A stretch of 64,000 bases of DNA from Streptomyces sp. NBC_01723 (lineage in GTDB: Bacteria; Actinomycetota; Actinomycetes; Streptomycetales; Streptomycetaceae): assembly GCF_036246005.1 (NCBI RefSeq), contig NZ_CP109171.1, positions 1,290,001-1,354,000 of the forward strand, given 5' to 3'. The notes below the pieces were generated by a model. The model saw nothing but the letters and a program-made list of their open reading frames with translations. It made no database searches and was not told where the DNA came from. Shown here in pieces: positions 8,228 through 17,286 of the stretch. A program made the translations under genes and the position numbers. Numbering within the stretch: position 1 is the first letter of the stretch; each line of letters opens with the position of its first letter.

Positions 8228-9853
8228 GTGCGCTCCTGGACGGATCCTCTCCGCTTCGCCTTCCAACCGGTGGTCAATCTGATGACCGGCGGGGTCGCGG
8301 CGCTGGAGATACTCGCCCGCCCGGAGAGCGGCGACATTCTGGCCGAGGCGCGCCGCGACCCCGAACTCGACGGCCGCCTGGCGGTGTCGGCGCTGCGCGC
8401 GGCGGTGCGCAAGGAGACGCTGCTGCCGCTGCACGTCAACGTGTTCGCGGGCACCCTCGCCGATCTGGGCGGGCTGCAGCCCCTGCACGACGCCGTGCGG
8501 GAGGCGGGCCGGATGCCGTGGGAGGTGACGCTCGACGTCTGTCCGCCGTACACGCATGTGCCGCGGCAGGCCCTGCTGGAGGCGTTGACCGTGCTGCGGG
8601 CGCAGGGGTTCCGGATCTCCGCGGACGGGGTCGGCGACGGCGACGCGCCGCTGCGGCTGCTGACGGACCTGGCGCCGGAACTGGTCAAGCTCGACGCGTC
8701 GCTGCTGGCCAGGCCGGCGGCCGTGCGGGCGATGCGGGTGCTGTGCGACGAGATGGGGGCGCTGCTGTCGGTCGAGGGGGTCGAGACGGAGAGGCAGTAC
8801 GCCGTCGCGCGGGCGGCCGGGGCGCAGTGGGCGCAGGGCGAGCTGTTCGCGCCGCCGGCCCGGCTGCCCGCGGCGGACGTGTACGTTCCGTCCGGCCCGC
8901 CCGGCGTCGTACCGGCGCCGCGGTCGGGGCCGTCGGTACGGCAGTTCGTGCGGCCGGCCGCGCTGCTGCCCGTGACGGCCTCGGCGGGTCAGGTGCGGGC
9001 CCTGCTGACCGGGTCGCCCGACGTGTCCGGGGTGCTGCTCGTGGACCGCGACGGCGTGCCGGTGCGGTCGGTGCACCGCTCCCGCTTCCTGCTGTCCATG
9101 TCGGCACGTTACGGGCACGCTCTCTACGCCGACCGCCCGGCCGCGAAGCTGGGCGACGCGCCGCGGACGGTGGGCGTGGACGCGACGGCCTGGGAGGTAC
9201 TGGACGTGGTGGCGGTCGGCGGCCGGGGCCGTACGTCGGACGACGTGGCCGTGGTGGACGCGTATGGGCGGTGCGTGGGCGTCGTACGGCTCGCGGACCT
9301 GGTGCGGGCGCTGGCCGAGAGCCGGGTGGAGGAGGCGGCCGGGCTCAACCCGCTGACCCGGCTGCCCGGTTCGGACGCCATCACGGGCGAGGTGGACCGG
9401 CGGATCGCGGACGGGCGGGCGTTCGCGCTGAGCTGGCTCGACGTGGACCACTTCAAGCAGGTGAACGACGGGGCCGGGTTCGCCGCGGGGGACGAGTTGA
9501 TCCGGTCGGTCGGGCAGGCGCTGCTCCGGTCGGCGAAGGGGACCACGCGCGTGGGGCACATCGGCGGGGACGACTTCCTGGTGCTCACCGACCCGGACGG
9601 GCTGGATCCGCTGGTCGCCTCCGTGCTGGACGTCCCGTGGTCGGCCGGCGGGCGGTCCGTGACGCTCTCCCTCGCGACGGTCCTGTGCGCGCCGGGCAGC
9701 GTGCCGGACCACCGGCAGGCCGCGGCAGGCCTGGCACCGCTCAAGAAGGCCGCCAAGGCGTTGCGCGGCGCGAGTTGGGTGCTGGGCCGGGCGGGTGCGC
9801 CGGGGCACGAGGTCCGGCGCGGCTCGGACCGGTCGGCGGCGCCCGCGGGCTGA
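8228..9853 (+). CDS. EAL-linker-GGDEF protein (cyclic di-GMP signalling)
   Basis: 541 residues with the EAL domain first (about 1-220), a CBS-like linker, and the GGDEF domain last (about 365-520). The EAL motif is EIL (27-29). Asn in HVNVF, Lys and Asp in VKLD, the EGVET loop and the late Gln are kept, but the usual DDFGTG reads DGVGDG, so phosphodiesterase activity is doubtful. The cyclase signature is GGDDF (446-450) with an intact DVDHFKQVND metal-site region, so it may be active. No membrane segment is visible. The start is a GTG about 149 bp from the divergent dipeptidase gene. Confidence 0.88.
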   Translation: MRSWTDPLRFAFQPVVNLMTGGVAALEILARPESGDILAEARRDPELDGRLAVSALRAAVRKETLLPLHVNVFAGTLADLGGLQPLHDAVREAGRMPWEVTLDVCPPYTHVPRQALLEALTVLRAQGFRISADGVGDGDAPLRLLTDLAPELVKLDASLLARPAAVRAMRVLCDEMGALLSVEGVETERQYAVARAAGAQWAQGELFAPPARLPAADVYVPSGPPGVVPAPRSGPSVRQFVRPAALLPVTASAGQVRALLTGSPDVSGVLLVDRDGVPVRSVHRSRFLLSMSARYGHALYADRPAAKLGDAPRTVGVDATAWEVLDVVAVGGRGRTSDDVAVVDAYGRCVGVVRLADLVRALAESRVEEAAGLNPLTRLPGSDAITGEVDRRIADGRAFALSWLDVDHFKQVNDGAGFAAGDELIRSVGQALLRSAKGTTRVGHIGGDDFLVLTDPDGLDPLVASVLDVPWSAGGRSVTLSLATVLCAPGSVPDHRQAAAGLAPLKKAAKALRGASWVLGRAGAPGHEVRRGSDRSAAPAG

Positions 9854-10181
9854 GCGGACGGCCGCCGCGCCAGGGGGCGGGACATGCCGTCGGCCACGCG
9901 CGCGTGGCGGCGTGTCGCCGGAACCGTTGCCGTCGGCCACCTTGACGCTCCCGGGACGCCGGTGAACACTTCCGGTGTCAGTCGACATCGCCGTACATCT
10001 CGGCGTATTCCGGTCTGCGTCGCGCGGGTTCCCCGGTGCTCGGGGGCCCGCTCCCCCACGGGCGGTTCGGCTGCTACGGCACGCTCGTCACCCACGCCCC
10101 CGCGGCGGAACTCGCCATGGGAACGCACCCCGCACGTGAGGACCGGGGCCGACCGTCCCGGGCCAGGGCCTAGGAGCCGCC
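9854..10181. other. 328-bp intergenic region before glpF
   Basis: No gene is called here. It contains a 16-bp perfect palindrome GCCACGCGCGCGTGGC at 9893-9908, a 13-bp direct repeat TGCCGTCGGCCAC at 9885-9897 and 9928-9940, and a stop-free stretch from 9946 to the TAG at 10171 whose translation looks protein-like near its end. The glpFK promoter must lie here, but no IclR/GylR-type regulator gene adjoins it. Confidence 0.5.
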
Positions 10182-10931
10182 ATGAGCAACGGAGACATCT
10201 TCGTCGGCGAGATCATCGGTACGGCGATCCTCATCCTCTTCGGCGCGGGTGTCTGCGCCGCCGTGACCCTCCGGTACAGCAAGGCGCGGGCGTCGGGGTG
10301 GGTGGTGATCGCGTTCGGCTGGGGGTTCGGTGTGCTGGCGGGCGCGTACACCGCGGCGCCGCTGTCCGGCGGGCATCTCAACCCCGCCGTCACCCTCGGG
10401 ATCGCCGTCGACACCGGCGAGTGGGGCAAGGTCTGGGTATACCTGCTCGGCCAGCTGGTGGGGGCGATGCTCGGCGCCGTCCTGTGCTACCTCACCTACT
10501 TCGCCCAGTTCCAGGCCAACGTCCGCCAGACCGGTACCACCGAGGGCAGCGCGGACGAGCCGGTGCCGACGCTCGGCATCTTCTCCACGATCCCGGAGAT
10601 CCGGAACCCGGTCGCCAACCTGGTCACGGAGATCATCGCGACCGTCGGGCTGGTGCTGCCGATCCTGGCCTTCGGACTCACCGAGGGGCTCGGCGAGTCC
10701 GGGACGCTGGTGCTGATCGTCTCCCTGCTCGTGGTCGGGATCGGCCTCTCCCTCGGCGGGCCGACCGGTTACGCCATCAACCCCGCGCGCGACCTCGGTC
10801 CGCGCATCGTGCACACCTTCCTGCCGATCCCCAACAAGGGCACCTCCGACTGGGGTTACGCCTGGGTGCCGGTGGCCGGGCCGCTGATCGGCGGGGTGCT
10901 CGCCGGGTTCATCTACAGCATGGCCTTCTGA
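10182..10931 (+). CDS. glpF: Glycerol uptake facilitator (aquaglyceroporin)
   Basis: A 249-residue MIP-family channel with six predicted helices. The two half-helix motifs are HLNPAVT (Asn67) and AINPARD (Asn200); Asp204 after the second NPA marks the glycerol-conducting branch. It is expected to pass glycerol across the cytoplasmic membrane, where GlpK traps it. AGGAGCC precedes the ATG. glpK follows 51 bp downstream, so the two are probably co-transcribed. Confidence 0.94.
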   Translation: MSNGDIFVGEIIGTAILILFGAGVCAAVTLRYSKARASGWVVIAFGWGFGVLAGAYTAAPLSGGHLNPAVTLGIAVDTGEWGKVWVYLLGQLVGAMLGAVLCYLTYFAQFQANVRQTGTTEGSADEPVPTLGIFSTIPEIRNPVANLVTEIIATVGLVLPILAFGLTEGLGESGTLVLIVSLLVVGIGLSLGGPTGYAINPARDLGPRIVHTFLPIPNKGTSDWGYAWVPVAGPLIGGVLAGFIYSMAF

Positions 10932-10982
10932 ACGGTCCTCCCAACGGCCTTCCGTCCTCCGAATCCAGCCCAAGGGGCAGCC

Positions 10983-12518
10983 ATGACGGACCACTCCACG
11001 AAGTACGTCGCCGCGATCGACCAGGGCACCACCTCCAGCCGCTGCATCGTCTTCGACCAGGACGGCGCGATCGTCGCCGTCGACCAGCGCGAACACCGCC
11101 AGATCTTCCCCAAGCCGGGCTGGGTGGAGCACGACGCCACCGAGATCTGGTCCAAGGTGCAGGCGGTGGTCGCCGGGGCGATCGCCAAGGCCGGGCTGCG
11201 GGCCGACCAGCTCAGCGCACTGGGCATCACCAACCAGCGCGAGACGACCGTGCTGTGGGACCGGGCGACCGGCAAGCCGGTGCACAACGCCATCGTGTGG
11301 CAGGACACCCGTACCTCGGCGCTGTGCCGCCAGTTAGGCGGCACGGACGGGCAGGACCGTTTCCGCGAGTCGACCGGGCTGCCGCTGGCCAGCTACTTCT
11401 CCGGGCCGAAGGCGGCCTGGCTGCTCGACAACGTGCCCAGCCTCAGGGCCCGGGCCGAGCGCGGCGAGATCGCCTTCGGCACCATCGACTCCTGGCTGAT
11501 CTGGAACCTCACCGGCGGCACCGAGGGCGGGCGGCACGTCACCGACGTGACCAACGCCGGGCGCACCATGCTGATGGACCTCCGCACCCTCCAGTGGGAC
11601 CCGGCCATCCTCTCGGCGATGAACATCCCCGAGGCCGTGCTGCCGGAGATCAGGTCGTCCGCCGAGGTGTACGGCACCGCCGTCGGCCAGCTCGCCGGCG
11701 TGCCCGTGGCCTCGGCGCTCGGCGACCAGCAGGCGGCCGTGTTCGGCCAGGCCTGCTACGACGTAGGCGCGGCGAAGAACACCTACGGCACGGGCAGCTT
11801 CCTGCTGCTCAACACCGGTGACCGGCCGGTGCCGTCGAAGAGCGGGCTGCTCACGACGATGGGCTACAAGATCGGCGACGAGGCGCCCGTCTACTGCCTG
11901 GAGGGTTCGATCGCCGTCACCGGCGCCCTGGTGCAGTGGTTCCGCGACCAGCTCGGCATCATCCGCGACGCGGACGAGATCGAGCCACTGGCGGCGAGCG
12001 TGGCGGACAACGGGGGCGCCTACATCGTGCCCGCGTTCTCCGGGCTCTTCGCGCCGTACTGGCGTTCCGACGCGCGCGGGGTGGTCACCGGGCTCACCCG
12101 GTACGTCACCAAGGCGCATCTCGCGCGGGCGGTGCTGGAGGCGACGAGCTGGCAGACGCGTGAGGTCGTGGACGCGATGTACCAGGACTCGGGGGTGCGC
12201 ATCACGACTCTGAAGGTCGACGGGGGCATGACGAAGAACGGGCTGCTGATGCAGCACCAGGCGGACGTGCTGGGGGTGCCGGTGATCCGGCCCCGGGTCT
12301 CCGAGACGACCTGCCTCGGCGCCGCGTACGCGGCCGGGCTGGCCACCGGAGTGTGGAACGGTCTCGACGCCCTCCGGGCGCACTGGCAGCGGGACGCCGA
12401 GTGGGCCCCCGCGATGGAGTCTTCGGTGCGCGACCGCGAGTACCGCAACTGGCGCAGGGCGGTGGAGAAGAGCTTCGGCTGGCTGGAGGACGAAGACGGT
12501 CCGGGTCCGGCCGGCTGA
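10983..12518 (+). CDS. glpK: Glycerol kinase
   Basis: A 511-residue FGGY-family kinase that makes sn-glycerol 3-phosphate. The N-terminal phosphate-binding motif DQGTTSSR (14-21), the [17 protein letters not shown] segment, [30 protein letters not shown] and [18 protein letters not shown] are all present and full length. It lies directly after glpF. No glycerol-3-phosphate dehydrogenase follows; the converging conservon does. This may therefore be an additional glp locus rather than the complete gyl operon known in the genus. Confidence 0.96.
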   Translation: MTDHSTKYVAAIDQGTTSSRCIVFDQDGAIVAVDQREHRQIFPKPGWVEHDATEIWSKVQAVVAGAIAKAGLRADQLSALGITNQRETTVLWDRATGKPVHNAIVWQDTRTSALCRQLGGTDGQDRFRESTGLPLASYFSGPKAAWLLDNVPSLRARAERGEIAFGTIDSWLIWNLTGGTEGGRHVTDVTNAGRTMLMDLRTLQWDPAILSAMNIPEAVLPEIRSSAEVYGTAVGQLAGVPVASALGDQQAAVFGQACYDVGAAKNTYGTGSFLLLNTGDRPVPSKSGLLTTMGYKIGDEAPVYCLEGSIAVTGALVQWFRDQLGIIRDADEIEPLAASVADNGGAYIVPAFSGLFAPYWRSDARGVVTGLTRYVTKAHLARAVLEATSWQTREVVDAMYQDSGVRITTLKVDGGMTKNGLLMQHQADVLGVPVIRPRVSETTCLGAAYAAGLATGVWNGLDALRAHWQRDAEWAPAMESSVRDREYRNWRRAVEKSFGWLEDEDGPGPAG

Positions 12519-12547
12519 GGGTCGAGCCCGGGGGTGTTCCGGGGTCC

Positions 12548-12592
12548 CCCTGATGCCCGTGAGATTCCGCTCGGATGGGATGGGCATCAGGG
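12548..12592. terminator. Inverted repeat between glpK and conservon
   Basis: CCCTGATGCCC (12548-12558) is perfectly complementary to GGGCATCAGGG (12582-12592), with a 23-base spacer that itself holds TCCG-CT-CGGA. Its position between converging genes suggests a bidirectional terminator; there is no T-run. Confidence 0.45.
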
Positions 12593-12598
12593 AGCGCG

Positions 12599-12655
12599 AT
12601 GACCGTCACGTCCGACGAGGACGCGGTGCTGGAGGCGGAGTTCCGTGACCGGTGA
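12599..12655 (+). pseudogene. 18-codon ORF, possible gene remnant
   Basis: An ATG preceded by a good AGGGAG site opens MTVTSDEDAVLEAEFRDR and then stops, ending 10 bp before the converging cvnD. The sequence reads like the start of a normal cytoplasmic protein that has lost its body. It could also be a chance ORF. Confidence 0.25.
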
Positions 12656-12665
12656 CCGGCGCCGG

Positions 12666-13271
12666 TCAGGTCGTGACGACCCGACGGCGGTCGGCTGCCT
12701 GGGCCATCGCGTGCTGGACCACGCCGACGAGGACCTCCTTGACCGACTCCCGGTCACGCGCGTCGCACATCACCACGGGCACGTCGGGGTCCAGATCGAG
12801 GGCCTGCCGGACGGTCTCGGAGGGATAGCGGGCCGAGCCCTCGAAGCAGTTGACGCCGACCAGGAAGGGGATGGAACGCCGTTCGAAGTAGTCGACGGCG
12901 GCGAAGCAGTCCTCCAGGCGGCGGGTGTCGGCCAGGACGACCGCCCCCAGCGCCCCCTCGGACAGCTCGTCCCACATGAACCAGAACCGCTCCTGGCCGG
13001 GCGTGCCGAACAGATAGAGCACCAGGTCCTCGCGCAGCGTGATGCGTCCGAAGTCCATGGCCACCGTGGTGGTGTGCTTCTCCTCCACCCCGCTCAGATC
13101 GTCGACGGGCCGCCCGGCCTCGGTGAGGAGTTCCTCGGTGCGCAGCGGCCGGATCTCGCTGACCGCGCCGACGAGGGTGGTCTTGCCCACGCCGAAGCCG
13201 CCGGCCACCAGGATCTTGAGCGTGACGGGCTCGACCGGCGGCTTGCCGCGCTGGGAACGCCCGAAGATCAT
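12666..13271 (-). CDS. cvnD: Conservon GTPase-like ATP/GTP-binding protein (CvnD)
   Basis: 201 residues. The P-loop GGFGVGKTT lies at 24-32 and the G3-like motif is FGTPGQERFWF. This is the small Ras/Rab-like protein that ends each Streptomyces conservon; in studied conservons it associates at the membrane with CvnA, B and C in a eukaryote-like signalling complex. It is the last gene of the operon, 46 bp after cvnC. Confidence 0.93.
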   Translation of the reverse strand: MIFGRSQRGKPPVEPVTLKILVAGGFGVGKTTLVGAVSEIRPLRTEELLTEAGRPVDDLSGVEEKHTTTVAMDFGRITLREDLVLYLFGTPGQERFWFMWDELSEGALGAVVLADTRRLEDCFAAVDYFERRSIPFLVGVNCFEGSARYPSETVRQALDLDPDVPVVMCDARDRESVKEVLVGVVQHAMAQAADRRRVVTT

Positions 13272-13317
13272 CGGTCTCTACTCCTTAACGTGCCGCTCGA
13301 CGAGCCGGTGGGAGGGT

Positions 13318-13713
13318 TCACAGTGCCCTCAGTCCATTGATCACGTCGCGCAGAATGTTCTCGTCCGGCAGTTCGGCCGGGGGTACGGGCCGGTTGACGT
13401 GGACGAGGTCGACGTCCACGAGGTCGCCGACCAGGACCCGCACGACCCCGATCGGCAGGTCGAGTTCGGCGGCGAGTTCGGCGACCGACTGCGGGGTCTC
13501 CCGGCACAGTCCGACGATGTCCACGTGCTCCGGCGAGAGGGTGACGTCCGCCTCGGGGTCGTCCGCGTGGGGTTCCGTGACGACCACCGCGATCAGGTCG
13601 AGGCGGTGCTGGGCCGCGCTGGTGGTGCGACCGCGCGTCATGGCGTACGGACGGACGACGGGGCCGGCCTCGTCGTCGAACCAGTGGTTTCTTCCCTGAC
13701 CGTCTGCGCTCAT
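13318..13713 (-). CDS. cvnC: Conservon DUF742 protein (CvnC)
   Basis: 131 residues. The GPVVRPYAMTRGRT segment and the winged-helix-like PQSVAELAAELDLPIGVVRVLVGDLVD followed by NRPVPP and DENILRDVINGLRAL are typical of DUF742 proteins. The ATG at 13713 (MSADGQGRN) lies 10 bp after the cvnB stop; a longer in-frame start would overlap cvnB. DUF742 proteins occur between the roadblock and GTPase genes of conservons. The biochemical role is not established from sequence. Confidence 0.92.
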   Translation of the reverse strand: MSADGQGRNHWFDDEAGPVVRPYAMTRGRTTSAAQHRLDLIAVVVTEPHADDPEADVTLSPEHVDIVGLCRETPQSVAELAAELDLPIGVVRVLVGDLVDVDLVHVNRPVPPAELPDENILRDVINGLRAL

Positions 13714-13723
13714 GTCATCCCAC

Positions 13724-14158
13724 TTACCCGCCCGAGGGCACATCGGTGCGTGGAGCGGTGGCCAGGTGTGCGCCGACCCGCTTGACGAGGAGGGTCATCT
13801 CGTAGGCGACCTGGCCGACGTCCGAGTCGGCGTCCGAGAGTACGGCGAGGCAGCTGCCGTCGCCGGCGGCGGTGACGAACAGGAAGGCGTCGTCGAGTTC
13901 GACGACCGTCTGCCGGACGCTGCCCGCCTCGAAGTGGCGGCCCACGCCCTTGGCGAGGCTGTGGAAGCCCGACGCCACGGCGGCCAGGTGCTCGCTGTCC
14001 TCCCGGGTCAGGTCCTTGGACGCACCCGTCGCCAGGCCGTCGCCGGACAGGACGACTGCCTTGCGGATGCTCGCGACCCGGTCCACCAGGTCGTCGAGGA
14101 GCCAGTTCAGCTCCCCGGACTTGGTCGCGCTGTGGCCGGTCGCCTTCGGTGCGGTCAT
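13724..14158 (-). CDS. cvnB: Conservon roadblock/LC7 protein (CvnB)
   Basis: A 144-residue roadblock/LC7 domain protein, the family that regulates or scaffolds small GTPases such as MglA. SGELNWLLDDLVDRVASIRKAVVLSGDGL is the domain's first helix and strand. The start overlaps the cvnA stop by 4 bp (ATGA), showing translational coupling. Its likely partner is CvnD. Confidence 0.93.
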   Translation of the reverse strand: MTAPKATGHSATKSGELNWLLDDLVDRVASIRKAVVLSGDGLATGASKDLTREDSEHLAAVASGFHSLAKGVGRHFEAGSVRQTVVELDDAFLFVTAAGDGSCLAVLSDADSDVGQVAYEMTLLVKRVGAHLATAPRTDVPSGG

Positions 14159-16866
14159 CGACCGTCCCCCTCTGTCGTTCCTCGTGGTGCTGTTGGTGCC
14201 GTGCCGCCGGGGACGTCGTCACCCGCGGCGTTCTCCTCGCGCCCGCGCCGCCAGCCGCGCTGGAGTGAGGCCATCCGGCTGCGGACCTCGTCGGCGTCAC
14301 GGTCGGCGGGGTCGGAGCGGTCCTCGGACGGTTCGGGGCCCTGCCGTAGCTGGGGCGCGAGGTTGGCCTGCCGCACGCGCCGGGGCAGCGCACCGGACTC
14401 CGCGGCGTCGGCGTCCCGCCCCTCGGCGCGGCCGCCTCCGGAGGCTTGGCCGCCGTCCCGGCCCGCGGGATGTCCGCGTTTCCGGCGGGAGGGCAGCGCG
14501 GGCGGTTCGTCCGCTCCTGCCCGCGGTGCGGCCGGGACGCGCGTGCCGTCGGCGTCCGCGTCCGCCGGGGGCTGCTCGTCCGCACCGTCCCGGGCGTCCC
14601 GTGAGGGGACCGGGCGGCCGTGCGAACTGACCAGCTTGGGGGTGCGGCGGCGGGGCAGCGGGAGGGGTGCGTCCGCGTCGGCCCGGTCGTCGTCCTGGCC
14701 CGACCGGTCGTCGTCGGCCGCGGCGAGCGAGCGGCGCGGGCGGAACAGGCCGCCGCGTTCACCGTCCTCGTCGTCGAGCCCGCCCGGCAGGCCGTCGAGG
14801 GCGTCCAGGTCGACGGGCGCCTCCAGTTCCACCGGTCCGTCCAGCAGCGCGGCCGGGCGCTCCGGCAGCCGCGCCGGCACGTGGGACAGGGCCGAACGAC
14901 GGCTCTCCTGTCGCCCCTTCTCCTTGACGTGCTGGGGACGGTCGAGGCGGAAGCCGATGCCGTTGGTGTCGGGGGCGTCGTCCGAGAGCAGCGCGTCGGG
15001 GACGAAGACGACCGCGGTGGTGCCGCCGTACGGGGAGGGCTGGAGGGAGACCCGGACGTTCTGCCGCTGGGCGAGCCGGCTGACGACGAAGAGGCCGAGC
15101 CGGTCGGTGTCGGACAGCTCGAACTCGGGGGTCTCGGCGAGCCGGAGGTTGGCGTCCAGGAGGGCGTCGGCCGCCATCCCGAGGCCGCGGTCGTGGATCT
15201 CCAGGGTGAAGCCGTTGGCGACGCGCTCGCCCAGAACTTGGACGGCGGTGTGCGGTGGCGAGAACACCGTGGCGTTCTCCAGGAGTTCGGCCACCAGGTG
15301 GGTCAGGTCGGCGACCGCCGGCCCGGTGACGGCCACCCGCGGCAGCCTGCGGACCTCGATGCGCTCGTAGTCCTCGACCTCGGCGACGGCGGCCCGCACC
15401 ACGTCCATGAGCTGGACGGGCTTGCGCCACTGCCGGGACGGGGCGGCGCCGGAGAGGATGACGAGGCCCTCGGCGTGCCGGCGCATCCGCGTGGTCAGGT
15501 GGTCGAGGCGGAACAGGTCGGCGAGTTCCTCGGTGTCCTCGGTCCTGCGCTCCATGGTGTCCAGCAGCGTGAGCTGCTTGTGCAGCAGCACCTGGCTGCG
15601 GCGCGCGAGGTTGACGAAGACCTCGGAGACACCGGCGCGGAGTTCGGCCTGCTTGACGGCGGCCTCCACGGCGGCCCGCTGCAGCGTGTTGAGGGCCTGG
15701 CCGACCTCGCCGATCTCGTTCCTGTCGTACTCCAGGCGCGGCACCTCGGTCTCCACGTCGACCTCCTCGCCCGCGGAGAGGCGGCGCATGACGCTGGGCA
15801 GCCGGACGCCGGACGCCTCGTGTGCCTCCAGTCTCAGCTGCTTGAGGTCACGGATCAGGGAGCGGCCGACGCGTACCGAGAGGAACAGGGAGTAGAGCAG
15901 GGCGATCAGGCCGAGCGCGCCGGCGATGACCACTTTGGCGATGACGTTCGTCGCGACCGGGTCGACCCGGTCCTGGTAGCGGTCGGCCGCGTCGTCGTCG
16001 AGGGCGCCGAGTTCCTCCAGGACGCTGCCCGCGGCGGTGTCCCAGCTCTTGGCGGTGACGCCGCGGGGCGTCCCGGCCCCGGCGGAGAGGGCGGCCTCCT
16101 CGGCGGTCCGCAGCGGGGCGGAGGAGGCGTTCTTCCAGAAGCGCTCGTAGCGGCCGCGTTCGGCGGACGGCAGCAGCGGCAGGTTGATGCCGTACATCAG
16201 GGTGCGCTGCGCCACGAGGTCGGAGACGTCCCGGATCTCGGCGCGGGTGAGCCGGCCGGTGACCAGGGCGGAGCCGAGGAGGGCGTCCTCGCGGGAGAGG
16301 AGTTCGCGGGCGCGGGAGAGGTTGACGAGCGCGCGGTACTGCTTGTCCAGACCGACGTTGTCGACGACGTTCAGACTCGCGAGCAGGTCGTGGCAGGGGT
16401 CGACCAGGCGGTTGTAGAGGCCGAGCGCCTGCGCGCGGTCGACGGTGCCGTCCTCGACGCTGCGGCGCAGCGAGCCGATGCCATCGAAGGCGTCGAGTAC
16501 GGCGGTGAGCCGCTCCTCCTCGGTCTGTCCCATTTCGTCGCGCACGCCGGGGTCGGCGGCGTTGCTGCGGATCTCGGCGACGGCGTCGTCCGTGGCGGTG
16601 CGGCTGCGCTGGAGGGCGGCGAACCCGTCGGAGGCGCGCGGGTCGGCGAGGTGGACGAGGGTCTGGCGGCGTTCCTGCTGGAGGACGCGGACGGTGTCCT
16701 CGATCGGGTAGCCGATCTCCTCGACGACGGTGGAGACGCTGAACAACCGTTCCGCCTCGCGCCCCGTGAGTACCGTGGCGAACGCCCAGATCGCGGTCAG
16801 GGACACCAGCGGCACGAGAAGCAGCGCCACGATCTTCCGGCGGATCGACTTCCCGCGAAAGCGCAT
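14155..16866 (-). CDS. cvnA: Conservon sensor-kinase-like protein (CvnA)
   Basis: 903 residues. A short basic N-terminus precedes a membrane segment (IVALLLVPLVSLTAIWAF), then an extracytoplasmic nitrate/nitrite-sensor-like domain, a second membrane segment (IAKVVIAGALGLIALLYSLFLSV), a HAMP-like stretch, and a HATPase domain with LVAELLENATVFSPP, DRGLGMAADAL and YGGTTAVVFVP. The C-terminal 250 residues are charged and disordered. No clear phospho-acceptor His box is visible, as is usual for this class. The ATG at 16866 is preceded by GGGGGAG; the frame runs slightly further upstream. It heads the cvnABCD operon. Confidence 0.92.
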   Translation of the reverse strand: MRFRGKSIRRKIVALLLVPLVSLTAIWAFATVLTGREAERLFSVSTVVEEIGYPIEDTVRVLQQERRQTLVHLADPRASDGFAALQRSRTATDDAVAEIRSNAADPGVRDEMGQTEEERLTAVLDAFDGIGSLRRSVEDGTVDRAQALGLYNRLVDPCHDLLASLNVVDNVGLDKQYRALVNLSRARELLSREDALLGSALVTGRLTRAEIRDVSDLVAQRTLMYGINLPLLPSAERGRYERFWKNASSAPLRTAEEAALSAGAGTPRGVTAKSWDTAAGSVLEELGALDDDAADRYQDRVDPVATNVIAKVVIAGALGLIALLYSLFLSVRVGRSLIRDLKQLRLEAHEASGVRLPSVMRRLSAGEEVDVETEVPRLEYDRNEIGEVGQALNTLQRAAVEAAVKQAELRAGVSEVFVNLARRSQVLLHKQLTLLDTMERRTEDTEELADLFRLDHLTTRMRRHAEGLVILSGAAPSRQWRKPVQLMDVVRAAVAEVEDYERIEVRRLPRVAVTGPAVADLTHLVAELLENATVFSPPHTAVQVLGERVANGFTLEIHDRGLGMAADALLDANLRLAETPEFELSDTDRLGLFVVSRLAQRQNVRVSLQPSPYGGTTAVVFVPDALLSDDAPDTNGIGFRLDRPQHVKEKGRQESRRSALSHVPARLPERPAALLDGPVELEAPVDLDALDGLPGGLDDEDGERGGLFRPRRSLAAADDDRSGQDDDRADADAPLPLPRRRTPKLVSSHGRPVPSRDARDGADEQPPADADADGTRVPAAPRAGADEPPALPSRRKRGHPAGRDGGQASGGGRAEGRDADAAESGALPRRVRQANLAPQLRQGPEPSEDRSDPADRDADEVRSRMASLQRGWRRGREENAAGDDVPGGTAPTAPRGTTEGDGR

Positions 16867-17286
16867 GGCCTCCCCCAGCTCGACCCCCTCCGGGAGGGGG
16901 TACACATGTGCGTCAACAAACGGCGCGAGCCTACTACTGACGCATACGTAACTCGAAGGCCCGTCCGGCGGGCGAACCTCCGCGCCAGGGTGCGGTGATG
17001 GTCAGTTGTCCGGTCATTGCGGGAGATTGCCTCCCGGGATCGGGGTGTGCGGGGAGGGTTCGGCTCCGGCTCGACCGGGCGGATTGGCCGAAATTCTTCG
17101 ACTGCGCGGGCCTTTCGGGAATCTTGAGCGCACGTCGTTCGTCGTTCACTACGGGAAATGGAGGCGGAATCGGCCACAGGAGCCGCATCCCGCCTCTGGG
17201 CGGCGTAAAGCAGCGCAAGCCGGGCAGCCAGAGGGGAGCCGTGTCGTGGGACACGGTCGAGCTGTCTGCTGGCGGTGGGGAGTGAC
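16867..17286. promoter_or_regulatory. 420-bp divergent promoter region, cvnA / membrane protein
   Basis: No gene is supported. The region carries a hairpin CCGTGTC/GACACGG at 17239-17256 and a sigma-R-like but imperfect GGGAAT with GTC 18 bases on, around 17118-17144. Frames open across it do not look like protein. Confidence 0.35.

Noticed and set aside
14620..16998. A 792-codon frame antisense to cvnA
   Set aside because: Shadow of the cvnA coding strand; no recognisable domain, while cvnA has sensor and HATPase motifs.
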